This document shows, in pieces, positions 1 to 13,208 of a stretch of 64,000 nucleotides of DNA. The stretch is from contig JAHLEZ010000025.1 in NCBI GenBank assembly GCA_020726505.1, positions 248,001-312,000 on the forward strand, written 5' to 3'. The translations under genes were made by a program, and so were the position numbers. Below the pieces are notes generated by a model that was not told the origin of the DNA, ran no database searches, and saw nothing but the letters and a program-made list of their open reading frames with translations. Position 1 is the first letter of the stretch, and each line of letters begins with the position of its first letter. The DNA comes from Leptodontidium sp. MPI-SDFR-AT-0119 (Eukaryota > Ascomycota > Leotiomycetes > Helotiales > Leptodontidiaceae).

Positions 1-637
1 AACTCTTATTCGTAGCGTTCGCTGGCCTTAAGCCGTAGGCAAACCCCTTAGAAGATTAGAGAAGGTTTAAAGATACGCCGACTATTAATCTTTAAGTAAT
101 ATAAGAGCAGCTTAAATCCCTTAAGAAATAGAACGATATCCTCGATAGCTTTATTACTAAATATCGCTAAATATATAATAGCGACCTTAATCGATACCCC
201 TTATATATATAAAAAAGAGTATAGCTTCTTTAGTAAATTAAATCTAAAGATACTGCGAGCTATGCGAATAATACAAAGGATCGCTCGTTAATCGTTAATA
301 AGCTTTAAGCTTCCCGCTAAGAGAAAAGGAAATATATAATTCTATTAGAATATAAGAGAAAAAATTAGCAAGAGCTTATGAAATATTTATAAGCTTATAA
401 TTATATCTTTAATTACAACTTTAAAGGATTCGTGACTAATATAATTAAAATTAAATAAATAGTAATATTACTTTGTAAATAGCCGGCAAATACCTAAGAA
501 AGGTTTAAGAAGTATAACTTTAATACCTTTAATACGATAACCTAAGAATCTTATAAAGAGTTCTTAGCGAATCTCTAACTACTTCTTGTCTTTAGACGGG
601 TAGCTAACTTTATTACTTACGAGACAACTCGATAAAG
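1..637 (+). mobile_element. Gypsy element A, piece 1 (gag region)
   Basis: This AT-rich, CpA-depleted stretch can be read on the plus strand as a stop-riddled Gag-like protein. Near 540-630 one frame reads like a retrotransposon Gag matrix segment (ESYKEFLANL, then a RRVANF-type stretch). It stops abruptly at 637, where the Copia element starts, and the same reading resumes at 13214 with a degraded zinc knuckle. The 5' end of the element lies outside the window. Assignment to Ty3/Gypsy rests on the RT, RNase H and integrase pieces downstream. Confidence 0.6.
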
Positions 638-833
638 TGTCGTGCAGGTTGTGGTAGGCCGGCTAAGCGAGCCCAATCAAAGGCACTATGGCCAAAGCGC
701 CCGCGAGCTCTATACTCAGGGAGCTCGAATACACTATACGTAAATAATACAACAACAGTCTAATACACTACTACACAACCTTTAATCAATTAATATTAGC
801 CTCTGTGGAGCCTTAAGGTATATTTGCACGACA
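638..833 (+). repeat. 5' LTR of the Copia element
   Basis: 196 bp, starts TGTCGTGC and ends GCACGACA, an 8-bp perfect inverted terminal pair. It is preceded by TAAAG at 633-637. It pairs with 13013-13208. Confidence 0.95.
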
Positions 834-849
834 ATTATAAGCCCCGTAA

Positions 850-3800
850 GCTACTAAAGCTTCTTAATCGTATACACGCGCCGACGTGGCTCTATAGAGG
901 TATGTAGAGGTTTTTATACCGCTGTTTTTAAAGCTATTATAACCCTCCTTTAAACTCCTTGACAACTCTTAAACTACTAAACCTCTTCGAGATTATCATT
1001 AGTATACCTCAAACCGATAATGTCACTTCTAAAGTTACTTATGGACTATAATTTAAAGGAGCGGAAGGATTAAGCGACATAGCACTTACGCTTGAATTTC
1101 TATACTAGTTTTATAAGTGTATTAAATATAGTAGACCCTAGCGCCCTTATAACAGGCCATATTCTAAACTACTGACTTAAGGCTTTAACGCTTGAGAGTA
1201 CTATATAAGAGGTTACAAAGACTTAGTTGAGCTAGTATTACGCTAATATTATAGCTTAGAAAGTAGTAAACCCACAACCGTCTTTAACGCCTAAGTCGTC
1301 TAATAACGCGTGGGCTACACTAACCCTAAAGCTATCGACAAATACTTAAATAAAAGGGACAAGTCTAGAAGAAGCTAGTTTACCTCCTTACTTAATAGTT
1401 GCAAAGATATAACCGATTTACGTAATATAAGCCAGGGAGTACTAATACACGCTTACTAAATAGACGAGCTAAAATAACAAGTATATGGCTCTATATAACT
1501 AGCTCTTTGAAACGGTGGACGATTCGCTTTTAGACTCTGCGATTAAGGAACTGACTAGTAAGAGCGACTTGAGCTTACAAACGTTAATTAGTACACTTTA
1601 ACGAGACATAATACTATTAGAATCGTTAGTCCTTATAATAGTAGTCACGAAATATAAGAAGGTTTTAAAAGAGGCACATAAGGGAAAAGTTAACGTTAAT
1701 TAATAAATAAAAGACTTCTTAAACACTTATAAGAATATTAAAGCGTACGATATACTTGACGTTAAAGGCACTATGGCTTTAAAGAAATAGCTATATATTA
1801 TGAGAGCTTACATATACCCTAATTAGGCAAATCTTATCCTTAGTACAGTTATATGTGACGACTAACTTAGAAAAGAGTATAGTTTTACTTTTGACGACTA
1901 TATTTAGGTGCTCCCTAATATAAACTAAGAGTACACTATGTTTAGGAAGCCTAGGCGTCAAAGAGGGGGTGGCAGTTAATACTTAACCCTTAGAGGAATA
2001 GACAATAGTATATCGGGCGTAAGTTCTAGTAAATCTCGCTTTCGCGGCTAAAGTAGTTTATGTTTATATAGTATAAATAGTAAGTACTTCTTCGAGCCAC
2101 TCAAGTGTTAGAGGCTACGTTATGTAGTCGACGGAACAACTATAGAAGGCATAAAGTATATATTAAACGCTAACGAAGTAATTATAACTCGTAAGAAGTT
2201 AGATATTATAGACTTTAAGGAGCTTAAGACGGTTATAGCTAAACAGGGATGGAAGTATGTCGTAGTCGCTAAAGTCACCGGAGCTAGTAATAATAACAAC
2301 TCTAAACTTACTACTAACGCTAAATCGCCTGATGTCGCTACACTTGTAGGAGACAAAGGCAAAGGCAAAGTTATATAAGAAGGGGTAAGGAGTATTAATG
2401 CGGCTGTAATTAACCTAAAGCTCCTCGACGACATACTCTAAGACAGTATACTAAGCCTTAGTATCTACGCTACTATAGAGTTCTAATACTACCTTCTATT
2501 AGATAGTGCTCTCGTTAATAACTATAGTATTACTCACTTAGTCAATAATATTAATAAGCTCGTCCCCGGCAATTTCAAACATACTACGGGAGACATAATT
2601 AATATTAGTACCTTAAGTCTAGTTATTATTAGGAGGGGTACACGCATCTTTGAAAACGCTTTATATAGCCTTAAAGGATTACACACACGAAATCTAAAGT
2701 TAAATAACGTAGCTATTATAAAGGGGTTTAACGTTAATATTATCTTAGAGAGCCTCCTCGTATAGTCGGGGGTATAGTATAATAGTACTAACACGACTTT
2801 ACGAGTAAGTAATACTAAAGATAATTATATAGTGAGAAACTTGTAGCGTAAGTGGAACCTTATAGTATTTGAATATAAGTTAGTTAACAACTACTCGCGC
2901 TCTCTATAACTGCGTGTATTTATGAAGACTTATAAATCTCTTACTGTAATAATATACTTAACAAATAGTAGACGATTATACTGTGAAATAGAGAATGATA
3001 GTGTGAATGATGATTCTATTGAGGGGGCATTTCTAGGTCTATATAACTACTTTGAGTACCGAGTACCAAGCTCTCGCATCGGTTATTAGCTTTGTATCAA
3101 GTTACTAGCTTTGTATCAAAGGCTCGCATCGGTTATTAGGCTCGCATATGGCTAGTATTCTTATATATACCCTCTTAAAAAGTATACCTTTTAATTAACT
3201 CATAGTTTCTTACGACTTTAGAGTGACATAATATAGATGTGGCACTTACGAGCTAGTTACCTCGGTAAAATGGCTCTAGAAGCTCTTGTGAAGTATACTC
3301 GTAATATTTAAATTAATAGAATTATAAGTATATAGTGCGAAAGCTGTATTATAATATACTTAAATTAACGACTATTACGTAAAGAGTTAGATAATAAGTC
3401 GCTAAGACTATTCTTTAGGGTCACATAGGACTTATTTGACTACCCTATAGGCTATAATGGCATAAGCTAGTTACTGTTAATTAAGGACGAATATAGTAGA
3501 AAGCTTTTCGTATTTACACTTACGAGTAAAGTTAACGAGTTAATTATAGGAGTACTTGAAGTATTTAAGACATAGACTAGACGTTAATACGGACTAACTA
3601 TATATAAAATCAGGTCTGATAACGACACGTCTGTAATTAACACAAGATACTAGACTTAGTATAACTAATGGGCGTTAGATAATGGCATTGACTTAAAGCT
3701 TACTCTTATCTATACATATGAGCTAAATGGAGGTGCAGAAAGAGTTAGTGGGGAGTTAATTACTAAGGCCTTAAAAATGATAATAGGCGCTAATTTACTA

Positions 3801-6800
3801 TTTAAGCTGTAGCCGGAGGCTGTTTTAATAGTTATATACCTTTATAATATGTCGCTACTGGCTAGGAGAGCTATGCGATCGCTAAACAAAGTACTAGAGG
3901 CATAGTTTAAATAGTATTTTGGATAGTACGACTTAGAGGTAGTAAAGAGACTATTAGTCGATTTGAGGCCTAACTAGAGTAATATTTTTACGTATAGTAC
4001 TAAAGCCTACGCGATAATTAAATACTAATAAGCTCTCTGTGACAAGAGAGGCTTTAAGGTTAACCTTAGGGGGCATATTAGATACTTAGTTGGCTACTAT
4101 GTAACTAATATATATAGGGTCTAGATACTCTAACTGAAGTGTGTAATACGTACTCGAAACGTTGTTTTTGATAAAGTATAGTTTTATAATAAGTAAGTAG
4201 TAGTCGGCTAACTATTACTAATACTTAAATAAGTCGTTAATATACTTATAGAGCCTGAGGCCGCTTAAGACACCGAGTTAGCTGTCGAATATATAATAGA
4301 CGAGTATATAAAGGCGAAAAACAGTACTAAATTAAATAGGCTATTATCTAACTTAATAAAAGTCGACAAAGTTTCTACGAAGGTAGTCTTACACGTAATT
4401 ACTAAGGCGGGACTACTTATTTTACGAGAGTACTAGAATAAGATAGTACTATTAGATTCACAAATTAATACGTTAAGGAACGACATAGAATTTAATAAGG
4501 GTAATATAGAAATTCTAGTAATAATAAAAGCTTAAGTATACTAAGACAGACTCGAAGCTAGATACAACGAAACGAATATATCGAGCCTAAGAGGAGTGCC
4601 CTAAGTGCGAAACTACTACGCCAAATTAAGGGTGCGCGCAAATTAATACCTTAAGTTATAATTTAAAGTAGAGTACAAGACAGCTAGAGTTAATTATTAC
4701 GCTAAACTGAAGTAACTAGTGTAAGCCTAGGAAGTGCACTATAGTACGAAAACACCTCGTCTGAGGAGGATTACGACGAGTTTGAGGGAGAACAATAACT
4801 CCTCCTAGAAAACCCACTATTGGAGACACTAATATAAGCCCTATTAAACGAGAATATGTCTTAAGAGACCTTAAACGAAATATTATAAGTACTAAACTAA
4901 AGTTAATTACACCTTGTCACTCGAGCTTAGCGGAGACGGCGAGCTAGAGAGATAATATAGTTGAATAGACAGTTTAAGAGAAGGCTAAGAATATACTCCT
5001 TTACGACAAGGGAGCTCCTGAACGCCGAATTTATAGACTAAATAAACAAGAACTATACGTATATCGCATCCTTTATTACGACATTCTAGAATAATAAGGT
5101 AACGCGTGAAGATGGAAAAGACTACGAAACTGTATATGTTGTGTTTGTAACTGTAGTCAGTGGCGAATTGATTAAAGTATAAGGAACTATTAACTCTAAA
5201 TAAATATAATTACATTAAGTAAAGCTCCCAAGAGCGCCAAAGTACTGGAGGGATTTAGAACTACACTTATAAGGAGAACGCTTTAAAGAGGACACGCGTA
5301 AAGAAATAAAGAACCTCTAGACTAGGAAATGTTAGTATATTGTGCTAAGGGTAGATGCGAAGACGACGCTTATATTACTAAAATAGGTGTTTACTTATAA
5401 AGTTAATTTAGCGGGACAACTTATACGCACTAAATCGCGTGTTATTACTAAGAGTGATTTATAAGAGGATATTATAATATTCTCTACGTACGCCTTTATA
5501 TTAATAATAAAGTCCTTCCACGTCGTGATAGTACTAGTAGTATAGTTTAATTTAGAAGTTAAATAATATAATGTTATAAACACTTTTATTAATATAAAAC
5601 GAGACTAACGAAGTACACTTATTTACTATTACTTCCCCGACGGTTTTAAGTAGCTTAACATAGTTGTGGAGATCGATAAAGCCTTATATAGCCTCCGCGA
5701 CTCCTTAGCTTTATAATATAGCGACTTCTTAATTATACTTAAAAGCCTTAGTTTCGTACTACTCGCAAAAGAGCCTTATATCTTTATAAATGACAAGTAT
5801 ATAGTGTTTGTGGCCTTTTACGTAGACGATATATAAGTGTTATACTATAAGTTAGACCTCCTTATAATAACTAAAATTATTAATAGCCTTAACGAAGCTT
5901 ACAAACTCATTATAATAAGAGATATAGAATAGTTCTTAAGAGTACAAATTGTACATGACAAACATGTGAAGACAGTTACGTTAGTCTATAATACGTATAT
6001 TAAGAAGGTGGCTCGGAAATTCAACTTAATAGATAGTAACTGCTTAAGCACCCCTCTGCCGTATTACGACTTAGTTAAGAACATTGTTAAGGTAATTATA
6101 AACTAAGCTAAAGAATTCTAAGAGAAGGTCGGTTTTATATTATATACGACTATTATATTTAGACTAAATATAACTTTTGTAACTTCATAACTATTACATT
6201 TCTTAACAAACTTAAGTTAAAAGCACTTATAGGCTATAGATTAGACTATTTATTACTTATTTAGTACACGTTTCTTAGGTATTATTTATAGCTATTAAAA
6301 GCGCGAAACGTAACTTATAATAGCCTTTAATACTTCTTTTGTAAATAATTTAGAAACTAGGCGTTCTTTATAAGGGCTTATTATTATTTTATTTAGGGGT
6401 ATTATACTGTGAATAGTATTTAGACAAGACACAGTCACTACCTTAATAACTAAGGCTGAGCTCTTAGGGGTAGAGCGAATTGTAAAGGTCGTTATAGTAT
6501 TATAAAGGCTCTTTGTAGAGATGTACTTTAATGTGGAGTGCCCTTAAAACATTTTCTATAATAACTAATAGACGATTAAGCTTATAGTTAGAGAGAACTA
6601 GCGTATATTAACTAAGCTTAAGCACGTTAATATTTAGAATATATAACTACGCTAAGAGTACTAAAAGGGTAGTTTTGAAGTTATATACTTACTTATAAGT
6701 GAGATATATATAGATGGCCTTACTAAAAACCTCCCACGCTAGAAGTTTAAGACTTTTGTCGCATTACTTAATTTGTAAAACGCTAAGGCGTTAGTAGAAG

Positions 6801-6812
6801 AGTTTAATTAAA
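850..6812 (+). pseudogene. Copia Gag-Pol polyprotein, RIP-inactivated
   Basis: This is a plus-strand polyprotein relic with dozens of stop codons, mostly where CAA, CAG or TGG would be expected. The domain order identifies Copia. A protease-like segment with LLDSALV is near 2490. A gag_pre-integrase segment (WHLRASYLG) lies near 3240. The integrase core runs about 3400-4000, with RSDN and a NGGAERV stretch. RT runs about 5340-6050, with IDKALYSLRDS and the catalytic FYVDDI box near 5820. RNase H follows, with a TKAELLGVE stretch near 6450. The usual C-terminal DGLTKNLPR is near 6715 and the product ends around 6812. It cannot encode a protein in this state. Confidence 0.9.
2994..3225. repeat. 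LTR-like insert within the Copia element
   Basis: Between protease and gag_pre-integrase, about 230 bp do not fit the polyprotein. Its first 55 bases (TGTGAATGATGATTCTATTG onward, with a TATATAAC box) recur at 15413-15468 inside Gypsy element A. The segment also has internal repeats (CTCGCATCGGTTATTAG twice, CTAGCTTTGTATCAA twice). A solo-LTR fragment is the best guess. The ends are approximate and I found no clear duplication. Confidence 0.5.
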
Positions 6813-7099
6813 GTATGAGACTATTATATAAGCTTGTAATTTATTATAAACACACTCTTTTGTTTTTCTTTTGTATTTCTAAAGTACTTTTAAGTTAGTA
6901 TAATTATACGAGTTTTGAACAGCTCGTTGTCGCTCGCTAGCGTGAGATTTGAGATAAAAGAGAGGATTTACGGACACTTACGGATAAGTATAAATAATAA
7001 CGGGTAAGATAAAGGAAAAGGAATCCGTAAATGGCCTATAAATGAACCGAAAACTAAGTAAGACCTTATAAAATTTCTAAGTATATTATATTACACGTA

Positions 7100-10000
7100 A
7101 AGTTTATATTAGGGGGTAAGAGAATACAAAGACTTGCCTTAGAAGTGACCCGCGACGTTACTATATAGAATTGCCTGTAAGTAAAGACTAGTGACTATAA
7201 ATCTACCCCTATTGCTTTAATAGACTGGCCTTACGACTTATTAATAGTTATTACAAAGGATAATATAAGTGAGAATTACTTACGAGAGAGAGTAAAGGAT
7301 AGTTATTAATTTATAAACTTAAGTTTAATTCGTAAAATTGTTTATAATTAGCTATTAAAGTCGCCGCTAAGTAGCCGAACTTAGATTATAAACCTCCCTA
7401 GGCTATAAATCGATATCCGCGACCCGTTATAAAGCCCTTCCTGCGGATATAGGTTCTGTAAGAGTATTACGGGCGCGCCGACCTTAAGTTATAGTCGTAA
7501 GAGTAGTAAGCCCGGGAGACAAATATTCTGTAAGACTTTTAGAGGTAGCTTAGTAATTTCCGGGTTTACCTCGTTTATATCGGCCGAATCGATAGCCAAG
7601 TACGTCCGTTCTTAGCTAAGGAGTATATCTAAGATCGTCTAGTTTAGCTCACGGATTGTATCGTTTAAAGTTAATAAGATTACTTATTTATAAAAGGCTT
7701 AATAATCCTAGGGCGCTTATAAAAGTCGTTCTCGCAAATAGACGTAGTTAATTAGGTCCGTAACTAACTTAGCGCGTGGGATAAAAGGCGGGGGCGTGAT
7801 TTAGCCGTTTAAAGACAAGTCGTATAAAAGACTATTAATTTAGTTTATAAAATCTTACTTTAATAAGTCGTTACGAACTTATATATTAATTTATAAAGAG
7901 AGTTAATAAAGTCGCCGCTAGATTTACGTCCGTTATAAGTACGCTCGTACGATCTCGGCCCGTGAATCGTGTGGAACTATTAGTAAGATCTATATAAAGT
8001 CACTGCTAAGGACAACGGGTACCTCGCTAAAGAGGACGTCGTCTATTACGAACTGTAAATCGACTAAGAGCTGGTGCACGACCTCAAAGTAGTACTTATA
8101 TTATATTAGTACCTTGTCCTAGATAATTAAATCTATTATACGTAAGTACTGGCTTAGCTTACTTGTCTTAGTAATCGTACTTATAAACGACTCGTTAAGC
8201 TTAAGTGGGATCCGGAACTAAGAGTAAGACGTGCGTCCTTTTAAAAGAAGTAAAGCCGTAATACCCGTAGACGTTACGTAAAGGACTATCTTACTTTAAC
8301 TATAGTAATAATAATATAAGGTCTAGTAAAGGAAAGTCTTGCTAATACCGCTAGGGCCTTATAAATAGAAATAAGTAGTTTGCGAGTCGTTTGTAATAGC
8401 CGTTACAATTATTTAGAAATAGGCACACTAGTCCGGGTTAAGCTAAGTCTGTATTACGAACGCCAGGGACGTCTCGCGGGCGAGATCGACTTGCTAGTCA
8501 GCTATATAGTAGCTTATAGTCTAGTTAAAGATATTCTTAAATAAGCCGACGTCTGTAAGCGTTCGTTGGAGATTTGCTAGGCCAAGCCCGAGTAAGAAAA
8601 GGCCGTAGTCGTAGTGAGGATCGATTAGGGGGAGTGGAAAGTTAAGTAACTAGTCGTAGGCTAACTTATAGGCTAAGTCGTCACAAAAGTGCTCTTTATA
8701 CCGGTCCCAAATAACTCGCGGGTCTATAATTAATTACTAACGAACGCCCGTAAGAAAAAGCGTTCGTAAACTATAGCCGGTTATTAATAAGACGGCCTTA
8801 TTAAAGTATTAGAACTACTCTTAGTTACTCTTAAGTAGTCCACGGGCGATATAAGTAGCGTAATACGTGGAATAACGGACATTATCGACCTCGTAGAGCT
8901 CTTTAAAGGACCGCGGCCCGCGAACGACCGTAAGTAAGAGCTATAAGTAATACCACTCGCCCGAAACTAAGTTATAATAGTAAATATAGTCGATATTATA
9001 CCTTCGCTAACGCCGTACTTAGACTTTATAGTCCGCCTTTTAAATAAAGTATTATAAGAACTCGTAATACAAGTATTAGCGGGCATCTTCGTGCGTGGCA
9101 TTATACTTAAAGAAGGCTATTAACATCGAGCGGGTATTTACGACCTTCGCGGCCACTTGTTCGGGCGGGAAGTCGTCTATAAAGTAAACTATATACTACT
9201 TAAGGAAGTAAATCGTTAAGTACTAGACTAGGGGGAACTCTTAGTACGTTATATACTTAAATAAGCGCTAGAAAGCCTTTATAAGACTTACGTATTATAC
9301 TTGGACATAATAAGTGATCTCGTCGTTTATACTAAAGACGGCAACTGTCGTACAGTCCGTCCCTTTATAAACGTACTTGTAAATATACTTAATCGCTTAT
9401 ATAAAAGCGTAAACCTTAACATTAATATACAAGCGGAACTTCTAAAGAAGGTACGAGTTATATAAGATTACTTAATAATTATCACGGACGACTTCTTAGC
9501 CTAAGTAGCCTAATTTATAGACTGTAAACGTCCGGCCGTCGTCTTAGCGGCGGTACTTAGGATACTCGTCCTTACAAACGATCGTTATAACTATAAACGC
9601 CTTTAGGAACCTCTTTTAGCACGCGAGTAGGGCTATAGGCGTCTTACGGACTATATATGACGCTCTTGAGTTATCTTTAAGGCCACATAGTCCGTAAGAT
9701 ATTTAATTAGTAATAATAGCCGTAAGCTCACTTATAAAATCTTACGACGGGTCTAAGAGCTTGGCATAGACGACCTCGTCGACTAACTTAAGCGTTAAGA
9801 AAACAGCCCCTCGCTTTAAGAATAGAAGTAAGTGTATATATAAGAGGCTACGCTTTTAGTACTCGATTATATAAACGTGGCCCGCGTATAGACTAAAAAG
9901 GTGATTCTTAAGGTCTATAAGGAGCTCTTTTACTTTAAGTATAAAGACTTAGTAAAGGAGATCTAGACAATCGACGGCCTACTGTCCGCGTAAGAGGTTC

Positions 10001-11480
10001 GCTGTAATCTTAGGCTAGTGCGGGTTAGCCGTAAACGTAATAAAAAAGCTCGGCTTATTAAAGTATTATATAATAGCTATTAAGTTTTAAAAAAGCTACT
10101 ATATAAAGCAATCGCTACTACTAAAGCTCGACGAGAGGATAAACTAACAGCCGAGGTCGCTCGTATTTACGTCCTCACGAATGAAAGCGTCCGTAAGCCT
10201 AGTATATACGTCCGCGCGGATGTTTTATTAATGTGACTAAAGTTAGTCGAGTGTTGTTTTCTCGTAAGCGACATACGCGTCGACGATATATTACTATAAG
10301 AGGCGGCCGGCGTAAAAGAGCGGGGAGAAGGCCTCACGGACGTGAAGGTAATACTAGTAAAAGGCTTACTACTTAAGCCGCGTCTATTAACGAGTCCTGT
10401 TCTAGTCCTATAATTATAAACTGTAGTACTAATTAGGGTTATTATATAAGAAGAGTAAGACGTAATATAAGGGCATATACGTAGCGTGTATAACGTTAAT
10501 TGTATATATTTGTGGATACTCGCGGCCCCCTTTATAAACCGTAAAAACTAAGTCGCGGCGACTTACATCTATATACTTATCCAGAATAATCGCCGTGACT
10601 TCTTTATTAGTTAGGAAGTTCTCACGACAACGATCTACGCCCGACTCGATAATTAAGCGTATTTGTAAGTTAAGTAAGATCCAGAAATTAGTCTACTAGT
10701 TTGTAAGACGCTCGCGGGTCGTCTTATAAACCGTAATAAACAAGTTATAATCTATAAGCGTATCTATAAGCTGTAAAAAGATCGTACAATTTAAGTAAGG
10801 GAAGTTAATCGCTTATACGTTCGTTACAAAAAGCGGGTCGTAAAAGAAGAGTTATATAAAGGAGGGTTCCTCGTGAGCTAGTAGTCGGAGCGGCCCTTAG
10901 AAGTGAAAGAGCTCGCTATAAATCTAAAAGTACTAGACGCCGCGTGAAAAGTCGATCCGTGTATTCTTCTTATAATTAATTAACGTAAAGGCAAAAGTAT
11001 AATTATATACTTAGATATTTGTCTAAAAGTCTCAATAAAGCGGATTATTACTTATAAAGAGATATTTAAGGTATAATAGAGGCTCCCAGATCTGGGGAAG
11101 TACGACGTCGCCCTTTTTATAATAGGCCTCGAAGGGACCGTCCGTAGGGGAGAAGTAAAGGGCCTCGCAAGTCGTATAACAGCCTGTAAGTAGAGTAAGA
11201 GTATAAGGGGGAGCTAGTCGGAAGCGTGAGAGGAAGCTAAGAGGCCGTATATTAGGGGGGTCGGTAGGAGGGTCCTCAAAGACGTTAATTAAGACTATAA
11301 CAGATAGTTAACGGGTCTGTCGCGGGCGTTATAGAGCTAGTTCGTCCGTAGAGACGTTCGTAAAGGGCCGTTAACGGCGTCGTAAAGTAAGGAGAGTATT
11401 CAGGTCGAGTTCTTGTAAAGTAAGGCGCTACTAGGCGCATTTAGTAGCCGACCGGTCTTATTAACTAGTTAGTTAAGTCG
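7100..11480 (-). pseudogene. Helitron RepHel protein, RIP-inactivated
   Basis: Minus-strand reading gives a degenerate Helitron replicase-helicase. From the N-terminal side, a helitron-like N domain (FYAGRLL, YIVDAYVAYE) is near 10300. FFITFTANP-type and EYQKRGLP-type segments of the Rep region lie near 10080-9850. A DDGRTFTVYK segment and an INVKVYAFI-type segment are near 9400-9500. A Pif1-type helicase has its Walker A region at about 8330-8360, read as GPSGISKT where GPGGTGKT is expected. Stops replace Gln and Trp codons throughout. Known Helitron proteins have this order. The TC and CTRR termini could not be placed, so element ends are unknown; the element must sit between about 6820 and 13000. 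Confidence 0.85.
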
Positions 11481-11489
11481 GGAAAACAG

Positions 11490-13012
11490 GAAAAACAGGA
11501 AAATACAAACTCAACAATTATTATAGCTCTTATATTACTTAGCGCCTACTCGTAAATAATTAGACGTAAGTCAGTTTTGTTTATAGCACGTACAAAAGCG
11601 AGGAGGGTCTATAGGGAGGAGAGAGAGTAGTAAAAGACGTGACGAAACGCGACAGGACGCGATAAGTAGGCAGGTTTTTAGTATTTCTCACGTGACCTAT
11701 ATTTTTCACGGTACACTAGGAGCCAATCGCTAGAGGTGGTCCGACTGTACTTCAATATAGTAAAGAGATTAAGTACGTTCTTTTTAAGTTATTAGAGGGC
11801 AGGAATTTTATTCCGGCCGAAGCTATAACTAAACTAACGCAAAACAAGTATATAAGGGCCTGTTCTTAAGTTACTTATAAGGTAGTAAACTATAACTTTA
11901 AAGGGGCACGTTCTTAAGTTACTATTAAGTCGCGAACTAAACTATTAATAAATTTACTAGCTTTACTAGTAACTCCTTGATATGGCGGCGGCGGGCGGCC
12001 ACACTACCAGTACTATCAGCAGTAGTAGTAGTATTAGTATTAATACTAATAGTACTAGTACTAGCACTAACCCGAACGGGTGGGAGGATTAGGCGGGGGG
12101 CGGGGCGGGGGTAGGGGCGGCAGGGACGGCGGCGGGTAGCGGCTAGACAACTAAAGTTAGTCTCTTTGAAGTTGTTATAAAGACGGAATGAATATATTAG
12201 GAGTAATAAGAACTTTATAAACCGCGGCCTAAAGGGATTTTAATTATTAATTAGAGTTAGTTAACCTTAAAAACACAAGAACTAAAGTTAAACTTACGCG
12301 GGTGCGCGAGGTATTACGCTTCTCTTCCAAAAAGGCAATAAAAGCTACCGCAATAGTAGGCCTAATAAGACTAGCGTAACTATAATTCTAACCGTAGCAC
12401 CGAAGATACCGGGCCGAGCTAGTAGTATCTTAACAGATATTAACAAGGAGGTCACCTTTTAAGGCAGCTTTAATATATATCGAGCAGGGGACTTCCCTAT
12501 TAACACTTGCCTTAGCGCGACGGCGAGAGGGGGTAGCGGGGGTAACAAGAGGGGGCGCAAGAGAGGGGGTGCGGCGGCGAGGAGCGGCGGCAGATTATTA
12601 TAGTTAATTAGTATACTTTAACTTACTTAACTTCTTAACTTTTTGACTTAAATAACGTTAAAACTAATCTTAAATTAATAAAATATAAGGGAAACGTACT
12701 TTCTTTATTACGCGAGTAGCGGCGAGATTAAAGCGGCGGGAGGCGTGGGCGGCTAACTTAGCGGCGGAGACACGACTTATTTTGAATTTAGTATATTTAC
12801 AAAAGGAAGTTACGATAAGGGAGTAGTTGCTTATATATTCTCATTTAGACGTTTAATATATTTACTTTGACTACTATTTATTATTTTTCCTTACTATTTG
12901 TCGGTTTATTATTGTCAGTTATATATTATATGTCGATTTCTTATTGTCTATTATGTTTATTAAGTACTTATTTACTTCGCCAAAGCTTAGTATTATTCTT
13001 GGCGAGGGGGTA
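11490..13012. other. Non-coding sequence between Helitron gene and Copia 3' LTR
   Basis: About 1.5 kb without a convincing gene. It is more GC-rich and less RIP-mutated than its surroundings in places, with G-rich low-complexity sequence at about 11985-12140 and 12520-12600 and trinucleotide-like AGT/AAT runs near 12010-12065. It should contain the Helitron 5' end and the Copia 3' untranslated region; the junction could not be located. Confidence 0.4.
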
Positions 13013-13208
13013 TGTCGTGTAAGTTGTGGTAGGCCGGCTAAGTGAGCCTAATTAAAGGCACTATAGCCAAAGCGCCCGCGAGCTCTATACTCAGGGAGCT
13101 TGAATACACTATACGTATATAATACAACAATAGTTTAATACACTACTGCACAACCTTTAATCAATTACTATTAGCCTCTGTGGAGCCTCAAGGTATGTTT
13201 GCACGACA
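13013..13208 (+). repeat. 3' LTR of the Copia element
   Basis: 196 bp, TGTCGTGT to GCACGACA, followed by TAAAG at 13209-13213, which matches the duplication at 633-637. It is preceded by a G-rich polypurine tract. Confidence 0.95.

Larger units (their letters stand above)
638..13208 (+). mobile_element. Complete Copia-type LTR element with nested insertions
   Basis: Two 196-bp direct repeats (638-833 and 13013-13208) start with TGTCGTG and end with GCACGACA. They are flanked by the 5-bp duplication TAAAG (633-637 and 13209-13213), which shows one insertion event into Gypsy element A. I count about 14 mismatches between the LTRs, 12 of them transitions, as expected for RIP. A purine-rich tract (GGCGAGGGGG) sits just before the 3' LTR. 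Gag, protease, integrase, RT and RNase H read in Copia order on the plus strand. The 12.6-kb length, about twice the usual size, is explained by a Helitron inside it on the opposite strand. Confidence 0.93.

Noticed and set aside
2120..2794. Open frames of 86-104 residues on the minus strand inside the Copia element
   Set aside because: They are antisense to the degenerate Gag/protease reading and arise from the skewed composition of RIP-mutated DNA.
638..13208. Interpretation of the 12.6-kb element as a giant retrotransposon with an extra captured open frame
   Set aside because: The extra sequence has Helitron Rep and helicase motifs on the opposite strand, so nesting is the simpler explanation.
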